Of a stretch of 64,000 bases of DNA, positions 24,050 through 32,931 are shown piece after piece. The notes beneath the pieces are model-generated. The model was not told the DNA's origin. It made no database searches and saw only the letters and a list, made by a program, of their open reading frames with translations. The position numbers and the translations under genes were made by a program. Origin of the DNA: DATJIG01 sp050260515 (GTDB lineage: Bacteria > Pseudomonadota > Alphaproteobacteria > SMXQ01); the NCBI GenBank assembly GCA_050260515.1, contig JBLNCI010000008.1:1-64000 (forward strand), given 5' to 3'. Each line of letters begins with the position of its first letter. Within the stretch, counting starts at the first letter, position 1.

Positions 24050-26137
24050 ATGACGCTCGACAGTTCCCGCTCCCTGCTGATCCGCCTGCTGACGCTTGCC
24101 GCGCTGGTGCTGCTGCCACCCGTCGCCATCCTGTCGGCGTCGGCGCTCAATGATTTCGAGCGCGGCATGGCGCCCGAGCTCGACAAGAAGGCGATGGCGG
24201 TCGGCCGCGACATCACCGGCCAGATCGAACGCGCGGTCGGCTACGGCATCCCCCTGCACTCGCTGGTGGGGATGGACGATTTCTTCCGTCCGGTGCTGGC
24301 GTCCAATCCCGAGATCCGCTACCTCGCGGTCAGCGACACCGCAGGCAAGGTCCTGTTCGTGACCGGCATCGACCGGACCGTGGTCGAGCCCGAGTACCGG
24401 TCGGCCGGCCTCGCGATCGGCGACGGCGGGCACCGTGCCGCCATTGCCGGCTACGTCGACCTGGCCCTGCCCCTGACCCCCAAGGGGCAGGCGGTCGGCC
24501 TCGTGCATGTCGGCTTCGACCAGAACTACATCCGCGGCCGGCTGAACGACATCGTCGCCGACATCTTCGTGGTGATGGTCGTCTCGCTGATCGTCGCGTT
24601 CGAGATCCTGCTGTTCGTGGTGTTCTTCAACATCACCGGCCAGCTGAAACTGGTGAGCCGGGTGATGGACCAGGTCCGGCGCGGCGACTTCACCAGCGTC
24701 CCCAAGGTGGTCTCGGCCGACGAGGTCGGGCGGTTCGTGCGGGCCCTGCAGGCGGCGGTGCGCCAGGTCGACGATCTGTACCGGCGCCTCGCCGCCTACA
24801 TCGACGAGGTGAAGGCGGCCCATTTCGACCGCACGGTGGTCGAGCGGGTCGGCGACATCGAGAGCCGAGTCAAATTCCTGTTCCGCTTCTCGCCGGCGGG
24901 CCTGCCGCGGACCACGCACGAGGCCCAGGCGACCGACATTCGCCTGCCGCTGTTCCTGTTCGTCTTCGCCGAGGAGGTCAGCCGCTCGTTCATGCCGCTC
25001 TACACCAAGGAGCTGCTGCGGTCGGCCTCGGGCTCGTGGCCCGAGGCCCTGATCGCGCTGCCCATCGCGGTGTTCATGGCCGGCATCGCCCTGGCGACCC
25101 CCTATGGCGGCCGCCTGACCGAGCGCCTGGGGGCGCGCCGGGTGTTCCTGCTGGGCATGATCCCCGCCCTGGCCGGCTACGTGATGACCTCGCTGGCGGT
25201 GACGGTGTTCGACCTGATGCTGTGGCGCGCCCTGACCGGCGTCGGCTACGCCCTGGTCACCATGGCCTGCCAGGGCTACATCGGCAAGGTGCTGAGCCAG
25301 GGCAACCGCACCCAAAACCTGGGAATGTTCATCGGCGCGGTGCTGACCGCCTCGGTGTGCGGCACCGGCATCGGCGGCGTTCTCGCCGAGCGGGTCGGCT
25401 ACCGCGCCACCTTCATCATTTCGGCGGCGCTGACGCTGATGTCCGGATGGCTGATCTCGCGCCTGCTGTCGGACGGTGCCGAGGAGCGCCACCACGGTCG
25501 CGAGGTGGCCGGGCGCGAGCTGTGGGGGCTGTTCCGCAACTGGCGCTTCGCGGTGTTGATCGCCTTCGCCGCCGTGCCCAGCAAGATGGCGCTGACCGGT
25601 TTCCTGTTCTTCCTGGCGCCCCTTACCCTGTTCCAGGCCGGCAACGACCTGGGCGACATCGCGCGCACGCTGATGATCTATCCGGTGGCCGTGGTGCTGT
25701 TGTCGCCCCTTGCCGCCTACCTGTCGGACCGGCACGGGCTGCGCGCCGGCCTGGTGGCGGTGGGCGGCCTGATCGGCGGCCTCGGCCTGGTGCTGCCGGT
25801 GCTGCTGCCCGCCTCCTGGGGCGTCTTCTTCGGCATCCTGGCGCTCGGGATCGCCCACGGCCTGTCGGCGTCGCCCCAGCTCGCCATGGTTCCCGACATC
25901 TGCTGGATCGAGTGCCGGCGGCTTGGCCAGACCAACGTGCTCGCCTTCGTGCGCGTCGTCGAGCGGATCGGCTCGGTGGTCGGCCCGCTGATCGCCGCGG
26001 CGCTGGTCAGCGGCTGGGGGTACGGAGTGGCGGCGGTCGGCCTCGGCGTCGCGGTGCTGGCGCTGGCCTGCGTGTTTGCGGCCGCCTCGCGCCATTACGG
26101 CGACGGTCCCCACATCGAGGCGGAGGAGACGGCATGA
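24050..26137 (+). CDS. Sensor-HAMP module fused to an MFS transporter
   Basis: A 695-residue fusion. Residues 1-260 look like a receptor: membrane segment about 8-32, periplasmic Cache-like domain about 33-172 (YLAVSDTAGKVLFVTGID), membrane segment about 174-200, and a HAMP-like linker (LVSRVMDQVRRGDFTSVPKV). From about 300 on comes a complete major facilitator with some 12 segments. It opens RLPLFLFVFAEEVSRSFMPL and has the loop motif GGRLTERLGARRVF between helices 2 and 3. A signal in the periplasm could thus gate transport, or the carrier domain could itself be the sensed element. The first codon follows the previous stop by 7 bases, and the last overlaps the next gene (ATGA). The substrate is unknown. 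Confidence 0.85.
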   Translation: MTLDSSRSLLIRLLTLAALVLLPPVAILSASALNDFERGMAPELDKKAMAVGRDITGQIERAVGYGIPLHSLVGMDDFFRPVLASNPEIRYLAVSDTAGKVLFVTGIDRTVVEPEYRSAGLAIGDGGHRAAIAGYVDLALPLTPKGQAVGLVHVGFDQNYIRGRLNDIVADIFVVMVVSLIVAFEILLFVVFFNITGQLKLVSRVMDQVRRGDFTSVPKVVSADEVGRFVRALQAAVRQVDDLYRRLAAYIDEVKAAHFDRTVVERVGDIESRVKFLFRFSPAGLPRTTHEAQATDIRLPLFLFVFAEEVSRSFMPLYTKELLRSASGSWPEALIALPIAVFMAGIALATPYGGRLTERLGARRVFLLGMIPALAGYVMTSLAVTVFDLMLWRALTGVGYALVTMACQGYIGKVLSQGNRTQNLGMFIGAVLTASVCGTGIGGVLAERVGYRATFIISAALTLMSGWLISRLLSDGAEERHHGREVAGRELWGLFRNWRFAVLIAFAAVPSKMALTGFLFFLAPLTLFQAGNDLGDIARTLMIYPVAVVLLSPLAAYLSDRHGLRAGLVAVGGLIGGLGLVLPVLLPASWGVFFGILALGIAHGLSASPQLAMVPDICWIECRRLGQTNVLAFVRVVERIGSVVGPLIAAALVSGWGYGVAAVGLGVAVLALACVFAAASRHYGDGPHIEAEETA

Positions 26138-27165
26138 TGCCGCGTATCGTCGCCATCCTGCTGGCGTGCGCGCTGTGGGCGGCCCCGGCTCTGGCCGCCG
26201 GCAACGGTCAGGCCCAGAAGCCCTACCGCATCTACATGGCGCTGTACCGGGGCTGGGAGGAGTGCGCCCAGGGGTTCAAGGACTACTTCACCAACCAGAA
26301 CATCCCCGTCGAATTGATCATCCGGGACGCCAACCAGGACAAGGCCAAGATCCGCGAGTTCGTCGCCGAAGCCAAGGCGATGAAGGTCGATCTGGTGTTC
26401 ACCTGGGGCACCACCGTGACCCAGGAGATGCTGGGTCCCTACGACGCGGTGGATCCGCAGCGCCACATCACCGACATCCCGGCCGTCTTCGCCATCGTCT
26501 CGCAGCCGGTCGGCGCCCGGGTGGTGCCGGATTTCAAGTCGTCGGGACGCAACGTCACCGGGACCAGCTACCTGGTGCCCGTCGAGACCCAGTTGAACCT
26601 CATCCAGTCCTACCGGCGCTTCACCAAGCTGGGGATGGTCTACAACCCGCTGGAAAAGAACTCCCTGGTGGCCATCGACGAGATCTCGGCGCAGGGCAAG
26701 GCCATGGGCTTCGAGCTGGTCGCCGTGCCCCTCGACGTGGTGGACGGCAAGCCCGCGGGCGCGTCGATTCCTTCCAAGGTGGCCGAGGTCAAGGCGGCGG
26801 GCGTCGAATACCTCTACATCCCGCCGGACACCTTCCTCAACGTCAACCGCGACATCCTGACCGGCGCCGCCCTGGAGCAGAAGCTCCCGACCTTCGCGGC
26901 GGCGGAGAACCCGGTGCTGACGTCGAAGGCGATGTTCGGCGGCGTCTACCGCTATTACACGGTGGGTCAGCTGACGGCCTACAAGGCCGAGCAGATCCTC
27001 GTCCACAAGAAGTCCCCGGCCGAGATCCCAATCGATCCCCCCAAGCGATTGTCGATCATCATGAACATGCCGGTGGTGCGCGAGCTGGGATTCTATCCGC
27101 CGATGAACCTGCTCGGCCTGGCCGAGATCATCGACGGCGCCGATGGGCGCAAGGGGGGGCAGTGA
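26134..27165 (+). CDS. Periplasmic substrate-binding protein, PF04392 type
   Basis: A 343-residue secreted binding protein. The signal peptide ends about ALAAG; the mature part has the two-lobe fold of the ABC_sub_bind family, with FTWGTTVTQEMLG, NVTGTSYLVP and LGMVYNPLEKNS. Members of this family bind small organic ligands (tryptophan- or purine-like in known cases) and often lack a cognate transporter, serving sensors instead. No ABC permease or ATPase is in the operon. It probably presents ligand to the Cache-type domains of the two proteins before it. ATG 26134 overlaps the stop of the MFS fusion and has GGAGGAG upstream. Confidence 0.85.
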   Translation: MMPRIVAILLACALWAAPALAAGNGQAQKPYRIYMALYRGWEECAQGFKDYFTNQNIPVELIIRDANQDKAKIREFVAEAKAMKVDLVFTWGTTVTQEMLGPYDAVDPQRHITDIPAVFAIVSQPVGARVVPDFKSSGRNVTGTSYLVPVETQLNLIQSYRRFTKLGMVYNPLEKNSLVAIDEISAQGKAMGFELVAVPLDVVDGKPAGASIPSKVAEVKAAGVEYLYIPPDTFLNVNRDILTGAALEQKLPTFAAAENPVLTSKAMFGGVYRYYTVGQLTAYKAEQILVHKKSPAEIPIDPPKRLSIIMNMPVVRELGFYPPMNLLGLAEIIDGADGRKGGQ

Positions 27166-28025
27166 GAATCATCGTCTGTACCAAGCGGGATCTGGCCGGC
27201 GCGCTGGTCCTCAACCAGCTGCTGCCGAACCTGTCCGGCTGCGAGGTCCTGGTCCTGCTGTCCGACAAGACCCGGCCGGTCGAGAAGGCCGTGCCGGAAC
27301 TGGCGGAGATGAAGTTCTTCGAGCGCGACCTGCCCATCGACACCCTGTTCCCCCTGATCGACCGGATGGGGCAGGACACCGCGCCGCTGGCCACCTTCGA
27401 AGGCGTGCCGGCCCGGTTCGGCGTGCCGGTGAAGGTGATCGACGACATCAACGGCCCCGCGACCGAGGCGCTGATCCGCGACTTCGCCCCCGACCTCATG
27501 CTGTCGGCCCGCTTCTCGCTGATTTTCAAGCGCCACATCTTCGAGATCCCGCGGTTCGGCACCTACAACGTCCACCCCGGGGCCCTGCCGCGCTACGCCG
27601 GCCTGTTCGCGCCGTTCCGCTGCCTGGTCGAGGGCGGCGAGCGCATCGGCTGCACCCTGCATCGGGTCGATGACGGCATCGACACCGGGCCGGTGGTCGG
27701 CATCGGCTGGCTGCCGGTCGACCGGGGCCACTCGCTGATGTGGCACGTGGTGAACACCTATCGTCCCGGGATCGACCTGTTCCTGGCGATGCTGACCGAC
27801 ATCCGTGCCGGCCGCCCGGTGTCGCTGGCGGTCCAGGACCGCTCGCAGCGGGTCTACGGCAGCCTGCCCGACGCCGAGGCGTTCACGGCCTTCCACGCCA
27901 AGGGCTATCGGCTGTTCGATCCGGCCGAATTCAATCAGATCGTCGCGGGCTTCCTGCCGAGGGACCTTGCATTGGCCGACCAAGAGAGCGGAGTGGAGGC
28001 GGCATGCTGCTGCGCACACGCGTAA
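27162..28025 (+). CDS. Formyltransferase-family enzyme, substrate unknown
   Basis: A 287-residue protein of the methionyl-tRNA formyltransferase fold. The catalytic Asn-His-Asp set is visible: YNVHPGALPRYAG (N and H) and DDGIDTGPVVG (D). It should use 10-formyltetrahydrofolate to formylate an amine. It is not the housekeeping fmt gene: there is no C-terminal OB domain, the N terminus is divergent (IIVCTKRDLAGALVLNQLL), and it sits in a signalling operon. Targets could be an amino sugar or a small-molecule signal; both are inference. Start is GTG 27162 overlapping the previous stop, and its end overlaps the next gene by 22 bases. Confidence 0.8.
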   Translation: MRIIVCTKRDLAGALVLNQLLPNLSGCEVLVLLSDKTRPVEKAVPELAEMKFFERDLPIDTLFPLIDRMGQDTAPLATFEGVPARFGVPVKVIDDINGPATEALIRDFAPDLMLSARFSLIFKRHIFEIPRFGTYNVHPGALPRYAGLFAPFRCLVEGGERIGCTLHRVDDGIDTGPVVGIGWLPVDRGHSLMWHVVNTYRPGIDLFLAMLTDIRAGRPVSLAVQDRSQRVYGSLPDAEAFTAFHAKGYRLFDPAEFNQIVAGFLPRDLALADQESGVEAACCCAHA

Positions 28026-30886
28026 CGCTGATCGTCTCGGTCACCTATTCGCTGCTGGTCGCCGGACTGATGTTCGCCGGCCTCAAGAGCGAGGAACTGG
28101 CCGACGAGCGGTACGCCCAGGCGACCCTCAACGGACAGGACATCTTCTGGCGCAAGCTGGTGGAAAACACCGTCCAGCGCCTGGAGACGGACGGACGCGC
28201 CATCGCCGACTCGAAGGAATTGATCGCCGCCGTCGAGCGGCGCGATCCCACCGCCGTCCTTAATGCGGTGGCGCCGCTCAGTGCCGCCATGCGGGCCCGC
28301 CAGCGCGTCAGCCGGTTCGAGGTGATCAGCCCCGACGGCGAGCTGCTGTTCAATTCTCGCGGCTCGCTGCTCGACCCGCCCACCCTCGATGCCGGGACCG
28401 TCAAGTCGATCGCCGAGACCGGCAAGTCGGTGCGTGGCGTCCAGCAGGACAGCGCCAAGGTGTTCGCCGCGACCCTCGCCTTCCCGCTCGAGAACGCCGG
28501 CCGGGTGGCCGGCGTGGTGGTGGTCGCCGCCGACATGCACCCGCCGCTGGAGGAGTTCAAGGCCTCGACCGGTTCCGACATCTTTGTGGTGGACCGCAAC
28601 GGCCAGCTTGCCCTGGGGACCGATGACGGCCTGTGGACCCGCTTCGGCCAGGGCATTTCCGTGCGTCGCAGCCGGCTGGAGACCATCGAGAGCGGGGCCG
28701 ACTACTTCTCGGTCGCGGTGCTGCCCCTATGGGACGGCTCGCAGCGGGTGATCGGCGCGCTGCTGACCGCGCGCGACGTCACCGCCACGCAGACCCGCCA
28801 GCACATGATCCGCCGAGTCTCCATCGCGGCGGTGGTCGGCTTCCTGCTGGTGGTGCTCGGGGTCTTCTACGTCTACCTGCGCAAGTCGTTCGGCCCGCTC
28901 AACGAGGCCATCGCCGTGCTCAACGCCCTGTCGCGCGGCGACACCTCGGTGACGCTGGAAGTCCGCAACGACAAGGACGAGATCGGCCGCATCGCCGGCA
29001 CCGTCGGCGTGTTCCGCGACAATGCCGTGAAGCTGGAGATGCTGCAGGAACGGCGCGAGCGCCAGCGCCGCCGGCAGGAATTGTTCATCCGCCTGCAGAT
29101 GCAGAAGCTGTCGGAGATGCTGGCCGAGGAGGCGCGTGCCGCCATCCTGGCCGATCTCAAGCAGATGGAGGAGATGTCCAACCGCGACCGCCACGCGGCC
29201 GAGGCGGGCAAGGGCGAACTGGAGGTGCTGGGCGTCGCCTTCCAGACCATGTCGGACCGCATCCGCGAGCAGCACGAAAGCCTGCAATCGCTGATCGCCG
29301 AGCGCACCCGCGACGTCGAGATCCTGAGGGAGGCGTTGCGCACCCGCGACCAGCTGGCCGCCCTGCGCCAGGAACTGGACTTCGCGCGCGAACTGCAGCT
29401 GTCCTCGCTGCCGCAGGTGTTCCCGCCCTTCCCCGACCGCACCGAATTCCAGATCCATGCCGCCATGGTTCCGGCCAAGGAGGTGGGCGGCGATTTCTAC
29501 GACTTCTTCCTGATCGACAGCCACCACCTGGGCTTCGTCATCGGCGACGCCTCGGGCAAGGGCGTGCCGGCGGCCATGTTCATCGCCATCACCCGGTCGC
29601 TGATCAAGGCGGTGGCGCCGCTGTCGGGAAGCCCGGGCGAGTGCATGGCCTTCGTCAACACCATGCTGTCGGTCGACAATCCGCAGACGCTGTTTGCCAC
29701 CTGCTTCTACGCCGTGCTCGACACCCGCAGCGGCGAGGTCGCCTTCTGCAACGCCGGCCATCCCCCGCCGCTGATCCTGCGCACCGACGGTGCCGTCGAT
29801 GCCATCCGCGACGTGTCGGGCGTGGCGCTGGGCGTCATGGAGGGCCTGGACTACGAGACCGGCACCTTCCGTCTGCAGCCGGGCGACACGGTTCTGCTCT
29901 ACACCGACGGCGTGACCGAGGCCCAGGATCTCGCCGAGAAGCTTTACGACGAACCGCGCCTGATCGAGGCGTTCGGCACGCTGGGCGGGCTGGAGCCGTC
30001 GCAGGTCATCGCCGGGGTGCAGGCCTCGGTGGAGACGTTCGTGGACGAGGCGCCGCAGTTCGACGACATCACCATGCTGTCGCTCCGCTTCGACGCGCCC
30101 AGCGTGGGCGAGGTGGCCGAGGATGCCTCGGCGGCACCGCGCCTGGCGCTGACCGGTTTCAAGCCGGCCGTGTCCGAAGCCGAGGCGCCGCCCGCGGCTC
30201 CCGCGCCGGCGGCCGTTCCGATGCCCGCCGTGGCGTCCGAGACGCCTGCTGCCCCCGCGACGCCCGCCACCCCCGAGCCCCCCGTCACCAAGGTCACCAT
30301 CACCGCCAAGCCGGTCAAACCCAAGCCGGACGCCAAGCCGGAGCCGAAGCCGGTCAGGGCCAAGGTGGTGCGGGTCGCACGGGTGGAACCGGCTGCCGCG
30401 GTGGCGAAGGATGCGGTGGCCGCGGACCCCGCCCCTCCGCCCCCCCCCCCGGCTGCGCACAACAGGCTGGAGGTCATCATCGGCAATGACCTCGACGAGC
30501 TGCAGCGGCTGGCGGTGCTGGTCAACGAATTCGTCGAGCGCAACGGGTTGGCCGAGAAAATCGCCTTCAACCTGAACCTTTGTCTCGACGAACTGATCAC
30601 AAACATAGTTTCCTATGGCTACCGCGACGATCATCGCCATGAGATCCACGTACGCTTCCGGTTGACGGACGGCACGTTGATGACGGAGATCGAGGACGAC
30701 GCCCAGGAATACAACCCGTTCACGGAAGCCCCGGAACCCGACCTCGACGCCGGGGTCGAGGAGCGCCGCATCGGCGGCCTCGGGGTTTTCCTCGTGAAGG
30801 AATTCATGGACAGCACCGAGTACGTGCACGAAGCCGGGCACAACTTCACCCGGCTGTGGAAGCGAACCGAGGAACAGGAGAACTGA
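28004..30886 (+). CDS. Membrane SpoIIE-type phosphatase fused to an RsbW-like kinase domain
   Basis: A 960-residue signalling protein. Order: membrane segment about 8-27, periplasmic double-Cache-like domain about 30-265, membrane segment about 272-293, HAMP, coiled coil about 345-455, PP2C/SpoIIE phosphatase about 470-695, Ala-Pro-Lys linker about 700-820, and an anti-sigma-type ATPase domain about 825-955. The phosphatase keeps its metal Asp residues (GGDFYD with D497, GDASGKG, FDDITM). The kinase domain keeps its N-box (LDELITNIVSYGY) and G-box (GGLGVFLVKEF). The two activities normally work against each other on a STAS protein; here they share one chain under one sensor. GGAGG precedes ATG 28004. 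The STAS gene follows by 4 bases. Confidence 0.92.
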   Translation: MLLRTRVTLIVSVTYSLLVAGLMFAGLKSEELADERYAQATLNGQDIFWRKLVENTVQRLETDGRAIADSKELIAAVERRDPTAVLNAVAPLSAAMRARQRVSRFEVISPDGELLFNSRGSLLDPPTLDAGTVKSIAETGKSVRGVQQDSAKVFAATLAFPLENAGRVAGVVVVAADMHPPLEEFKASTGSDIFVVDRNGQLALGTDDGLWTRFGQGISVRRSRLETIESGADYFSVAVLPLWDGSQRVIGALLTARDVTATQTRQHMIRRVSIAAVVGFLLVVLGVFYVYLRKSFGPLNEAIAVLNALSRGDTSVTLEVRNDKDEIGRIAGTVGVFRDNAVKLEMLQERRERQRRRQELFIRLQMQKLSEMLAEEARAAILADLKQMEEMSNRDRHAAEAGKGELEVLGVAFQTMSDRIREQHESLQSLIAERTRDVEILREALRTRDQLAALRQELDFARELQLSSLPQVFPPFPDRTEFQIHAAMVPAKEVGGDFYDFFLIDSHHLGFVIGDASGKGVPAAMFIAITRSLIKAVAPLSGSPGECMAFVNTMLSVDNPQTLFATCFYAVLDTRSGEVAFCNAGHPPPLILRTDGAVDAIRDVSGVALGVMEGLDYETGTFRLQPGDTVLLYTDGVTEAQDLAEKLYDEPRLIEAFGTLGGLEPSQVIAGVQASVETFVDEAPQFDDITMLSLRFDAPSVGEVAEDASAAPRLALTGFKPAVSEAEAPPAAPAPAAVPMPAVASETPAAPATPATPEPPVTKVTITAKPVKPKPDAKPEPKPVRAKVVRVARVEPAAAVAKDAVAADPAPPPPPPAAHNRLEVIIGNDLDELQRLAVLVNEFVERNGLAEKIAFNLNLCLDELITNIVSYGYRDDHRHEIHVRFRLTDGTLMTEIEDDAQEYNPFTEAPEPDLDAGVEERRIGGLGVFLVKEFMDSTEYVHEAGHNFTRLWKRTEEQEN

Positions 30887-30890
30887 GGAT

Positions 30891-31217
30891 ATGGAAATTC
30901 GCGAAGAGCAGATCGGCGATGCGGCAGTGCTGATCCCCGTGGCTCGCGTGGATAGCGCAACGGCCAAGGCCTTCGAGGGCAAGGTCTTGCAGGTCGTCAA
31001 CGGCGGTGCTGCGAAGATCCTGATCGACTTCTCCGAGATGGAGTACATCTCGAGCGCCGGCCTGCGCGTGGTCCTGGTCGGGGCCAAGATGACCCGGGGC
31101 GGCCGCAAGTTCCTGCTGTGCTCGATGAAGCCGCACATCCGCGAAGTGTTCGACGTCTCGGGCTTCGCCAAGATCCTGTCCATCTTCCCGGACCGGGACG
31201 CCGCCCTGGCCGGCTGA
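30891..31217 (+). CDS. STAS-domain anti-sigma factor antagonist
   Basis: A 108-residue single STAS domain, as in SpoIIAA/RsbV. The phospho-acceptor Ser lies in the motif MEYISSAGLRVVL at about residues 45-57. The RsbW-like kinase domain of the preceding protein should phosphorylate it and the SpoIIE-type domain should reverse this. The free form would then bind a downstream partner, which is not in the window. It is the last gene of the operon, 4 bases after the phosphatase-kinase gene. Confidence 0.92.
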   Translation: MEIREEQIGDAAVLIPVARVDSATAKAFEGKVLQVVNGGAAKILIDFSEMEYISSAGLRVVLVGAKMTRGGRKFLLCSMKPHIREVFDVSGFAKILSIFPDRDAALAG

Positions 31218-31329
31218 GTCGGAGGGGGTGCCACCGACGCACCCGGTGGCCGGGTGGCGTGGCGCCTCCGCTTTTGCTACCATTGTCGAAGAGAACAGGG
31301 CGCTGTTCCCCGATTCCGCGGAGGATGAG

Positions 31330-31566
31330 ATGGGCACCCAAGACCCCCTGAAGACCATGGCGGAATTCCAGAAGGCCTGGATGGAGGCGTGGTCGAACGC
31401 GACCCGCCAGACTTTCGAGCTGTGGCGTCACATGTTCGAGCTGCAGCACCACTTCATCCACCGCGCGACCCACCATCGCTCGCATGTGGAGATCTCGGAC
31501 GGGCCGTCCTTCACCGACAAGTACGGCAAGCGCTCGCACGACATCGATCCCGAGCGCGACGTCTGA
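31330..31566 (+). CDS. Small helical protein, unknown function
   Basis: A 78-residue protein with an amphipathic helix (PLKTMAEFQKAWMEAWSNAT) rich in Trp, Phe and Met, then a His-rich stretch (HHFIHRATHHRSH) and a charged tail. The helix recalls phasin-type granule binders, but the resemblance is too weak for a name. GGAGG lies seven bases before ATG 31330. It is about 110 bases after the STAS gene and has a hairpin terminator after it. Confidence 0.6.
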   Translation: MGTQDPLKTMAEFQKAWMEAWSNATRQTFELWRHMFELQHHFIHRATHHRSHVEISDGPSFTDKYGKRSHDIDPERDV

Positions 31567-31594
31567 CCGGTCATCAGGCACCGGAACAGACGAA

Positions 31595-31624
31595 GGCCCG
31601 CACGCCGTTGGGCAAATGCGGGCC
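31595..31624 (+). terminator. Probable terminator after the small helical protein gene
   Basis: GGCCCGCA (31595-31602) pairs with TGCGGGCC (31617-31624) around a 14-base loop, followed by TCCGCTTTG. The T-run is weak, so termination may be partial. Confidence 0.5.
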
Positions 31625-31767
31625 TCCGCTTTGCGGAAACGGTTTCTGTTTTTCTCGGGTTTCCCCGATGAAGCAGTTGCCGCTTCCGACACCTTGCATC
31701 TGGGGTCGACGCCGCCGGGCGGCAACCCGGCCAGCCCTTATCGTGCGCGGCTAGTCCCCAAGCGTGA

Positions 31768-32931
31768 CTAATCTTCGTGGGCGCCCCGCCGGCCGATCGG
31801 CACGTCGCGGTGGATGTAGGCGCTCATCACCAGGCCCCAGCCGAACAGCAGCGACAGCATGGCGGTGCCGCCGTAGGAGATCAGCGGCAGCGGCACACCC
31901 ACCACCGGCACCAGCCCCATCACCATGGCCGTGTTGATGAAGAAGTAGAGGAAGAAGGTGGTGGTCATCCCGTGCGCCACCAGGCGCCCGAACTGGCTGC
32001 GGCAACGCAGCGCGATGGCGTAGCCGTAGGCGACCAGAAGGACGTAGAGGGTCAGCAGCACCAGCCCGCCGATCATGCCCCATTCCTCGGCGAACATGGT
32101 GAAGATGAAGTCCGTCTGCTTCTCGGGCAGGAAGTTGAGGCGGCTTTGCGTCCCCATCATGTAGCCCTTGCCGAACAGGCCGCCCGAGCCCAGCGCGATC
32201 TTCGACTGGGTGATGTGGTAGCCGGCGCCCAGGGGGTCCTGGTCGGGATTGAGGAAGATGAGGACGCGCTTGCGCTGGTAGTCGTGCAGGAACTGCCACG
32301 CCACCGGGATCGCCCCCAGGCCGAGCCCGCCGATGATCGCGAATTTCCACATGCGCACCCCGGCCATGAAGAACAGGGCGGCGGCGGTCATCAGCAGCAT
32401 CATGGCGGTGCCGAGGTCGGGCTGCTTGAGCACCAGGCCGACCGGGGCCAGCACCATGCCGATGGGCGGCAGCAGGAAGAGGGGGCGGCCGACATCCTGC
32501 AGGGTGGCGCCATGGAAATAGCGCGCCAGCGTCAGGATCAGCGCGATCTTCATCAGCTCGGAGGGCTGAAGCTGGATGAATCCGAGGTCGATCCACCGTT
32601 GCGCGCCCATGCCGATGGTGCCCTTGAGGTCGACCAGCACCAGCAGCACCATGGACACCAGGTAGAGCCCGTAGGCGTAGCGCATCCAGAAGCGGAGATC
32701 GACGACCGACACCGCCAGCATGATCGAGATGCCGAGGCCGAAGCGCAGGATCGACTTCATCGCCCACGGCTCCATCGAGCCCTGGGCGGCGGAATAGAGC
32801 GTCAGGAAGCCGATGCAGGCCACCGAGGTCAGCAGCCCGATCAGCGACCAGTTGATGTGCCAGATCTTGTCGCGCCAGGTGAGTTCGGTGCGGTTCAGGC
32901 GCGACGACAAGCGGGGCGTGGGTCTGAGCAT
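31768..32931 (-). CDS. rodA: Rod-shape peptidoglycan polymerase RodA
   Basis: A SEDS-family glycosyltransferase that polymerises lipid II for side-wall growth with PBP2. The 387-residue protein has about ten membrane segments and SEDS signatures such as WIDLGFIQLQPSELMK, DLGTAMM, GAGYHITQSKIALGSGG and a C-terminal LPLISYGGTAML. The start overlaps the stop of mrdA, so the pair is translationally coupled. It is the last gene of the elongasome operon mreB-mreC-mreD-mrdA-rodA. Confidence 0.96.
   Translation of the reverse strand: MLRPTPRLSSRLNRTELTWRDKIWHINWSLIGLLTSVACIGFLTLYSAAQGSMEPWAMKSILRFGLGISIMLAVSVVDLRFWMRYAYGLYLVSMVLLVLVDLKGTIGMGAQRWIDLGFIQLQPSELMKIALILTLARYFHGATLQDVGRPLFLLPPIGMVLAPVGLVLKQPDLGTAMMLLMTAAALFFMAGVRMWKFAIIGGLGLGAIPVAWQFLHDYQRKRVLIFLNPDQDPLGAGYHITQSKIALGSGGLFGKGYMMGTQSRLNFLPEKQTDFIFTMFAEEWGMIGGLVLLTLYVLLVAYGYAIALRCRSQFGRLVAHGMTTTFFLYFFINTAMVMGLVPVVGVPLPLISYGGTAMLSLLFGWGLVMSAYIHRDVPIGRRGAHED

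Noticed and set aside
26134..27165. ABC transporter operon around the PF04392 binding protein
   Set aside because: No permease or ATP-binding gene is adjacent; the neighbours are signalling proteins.
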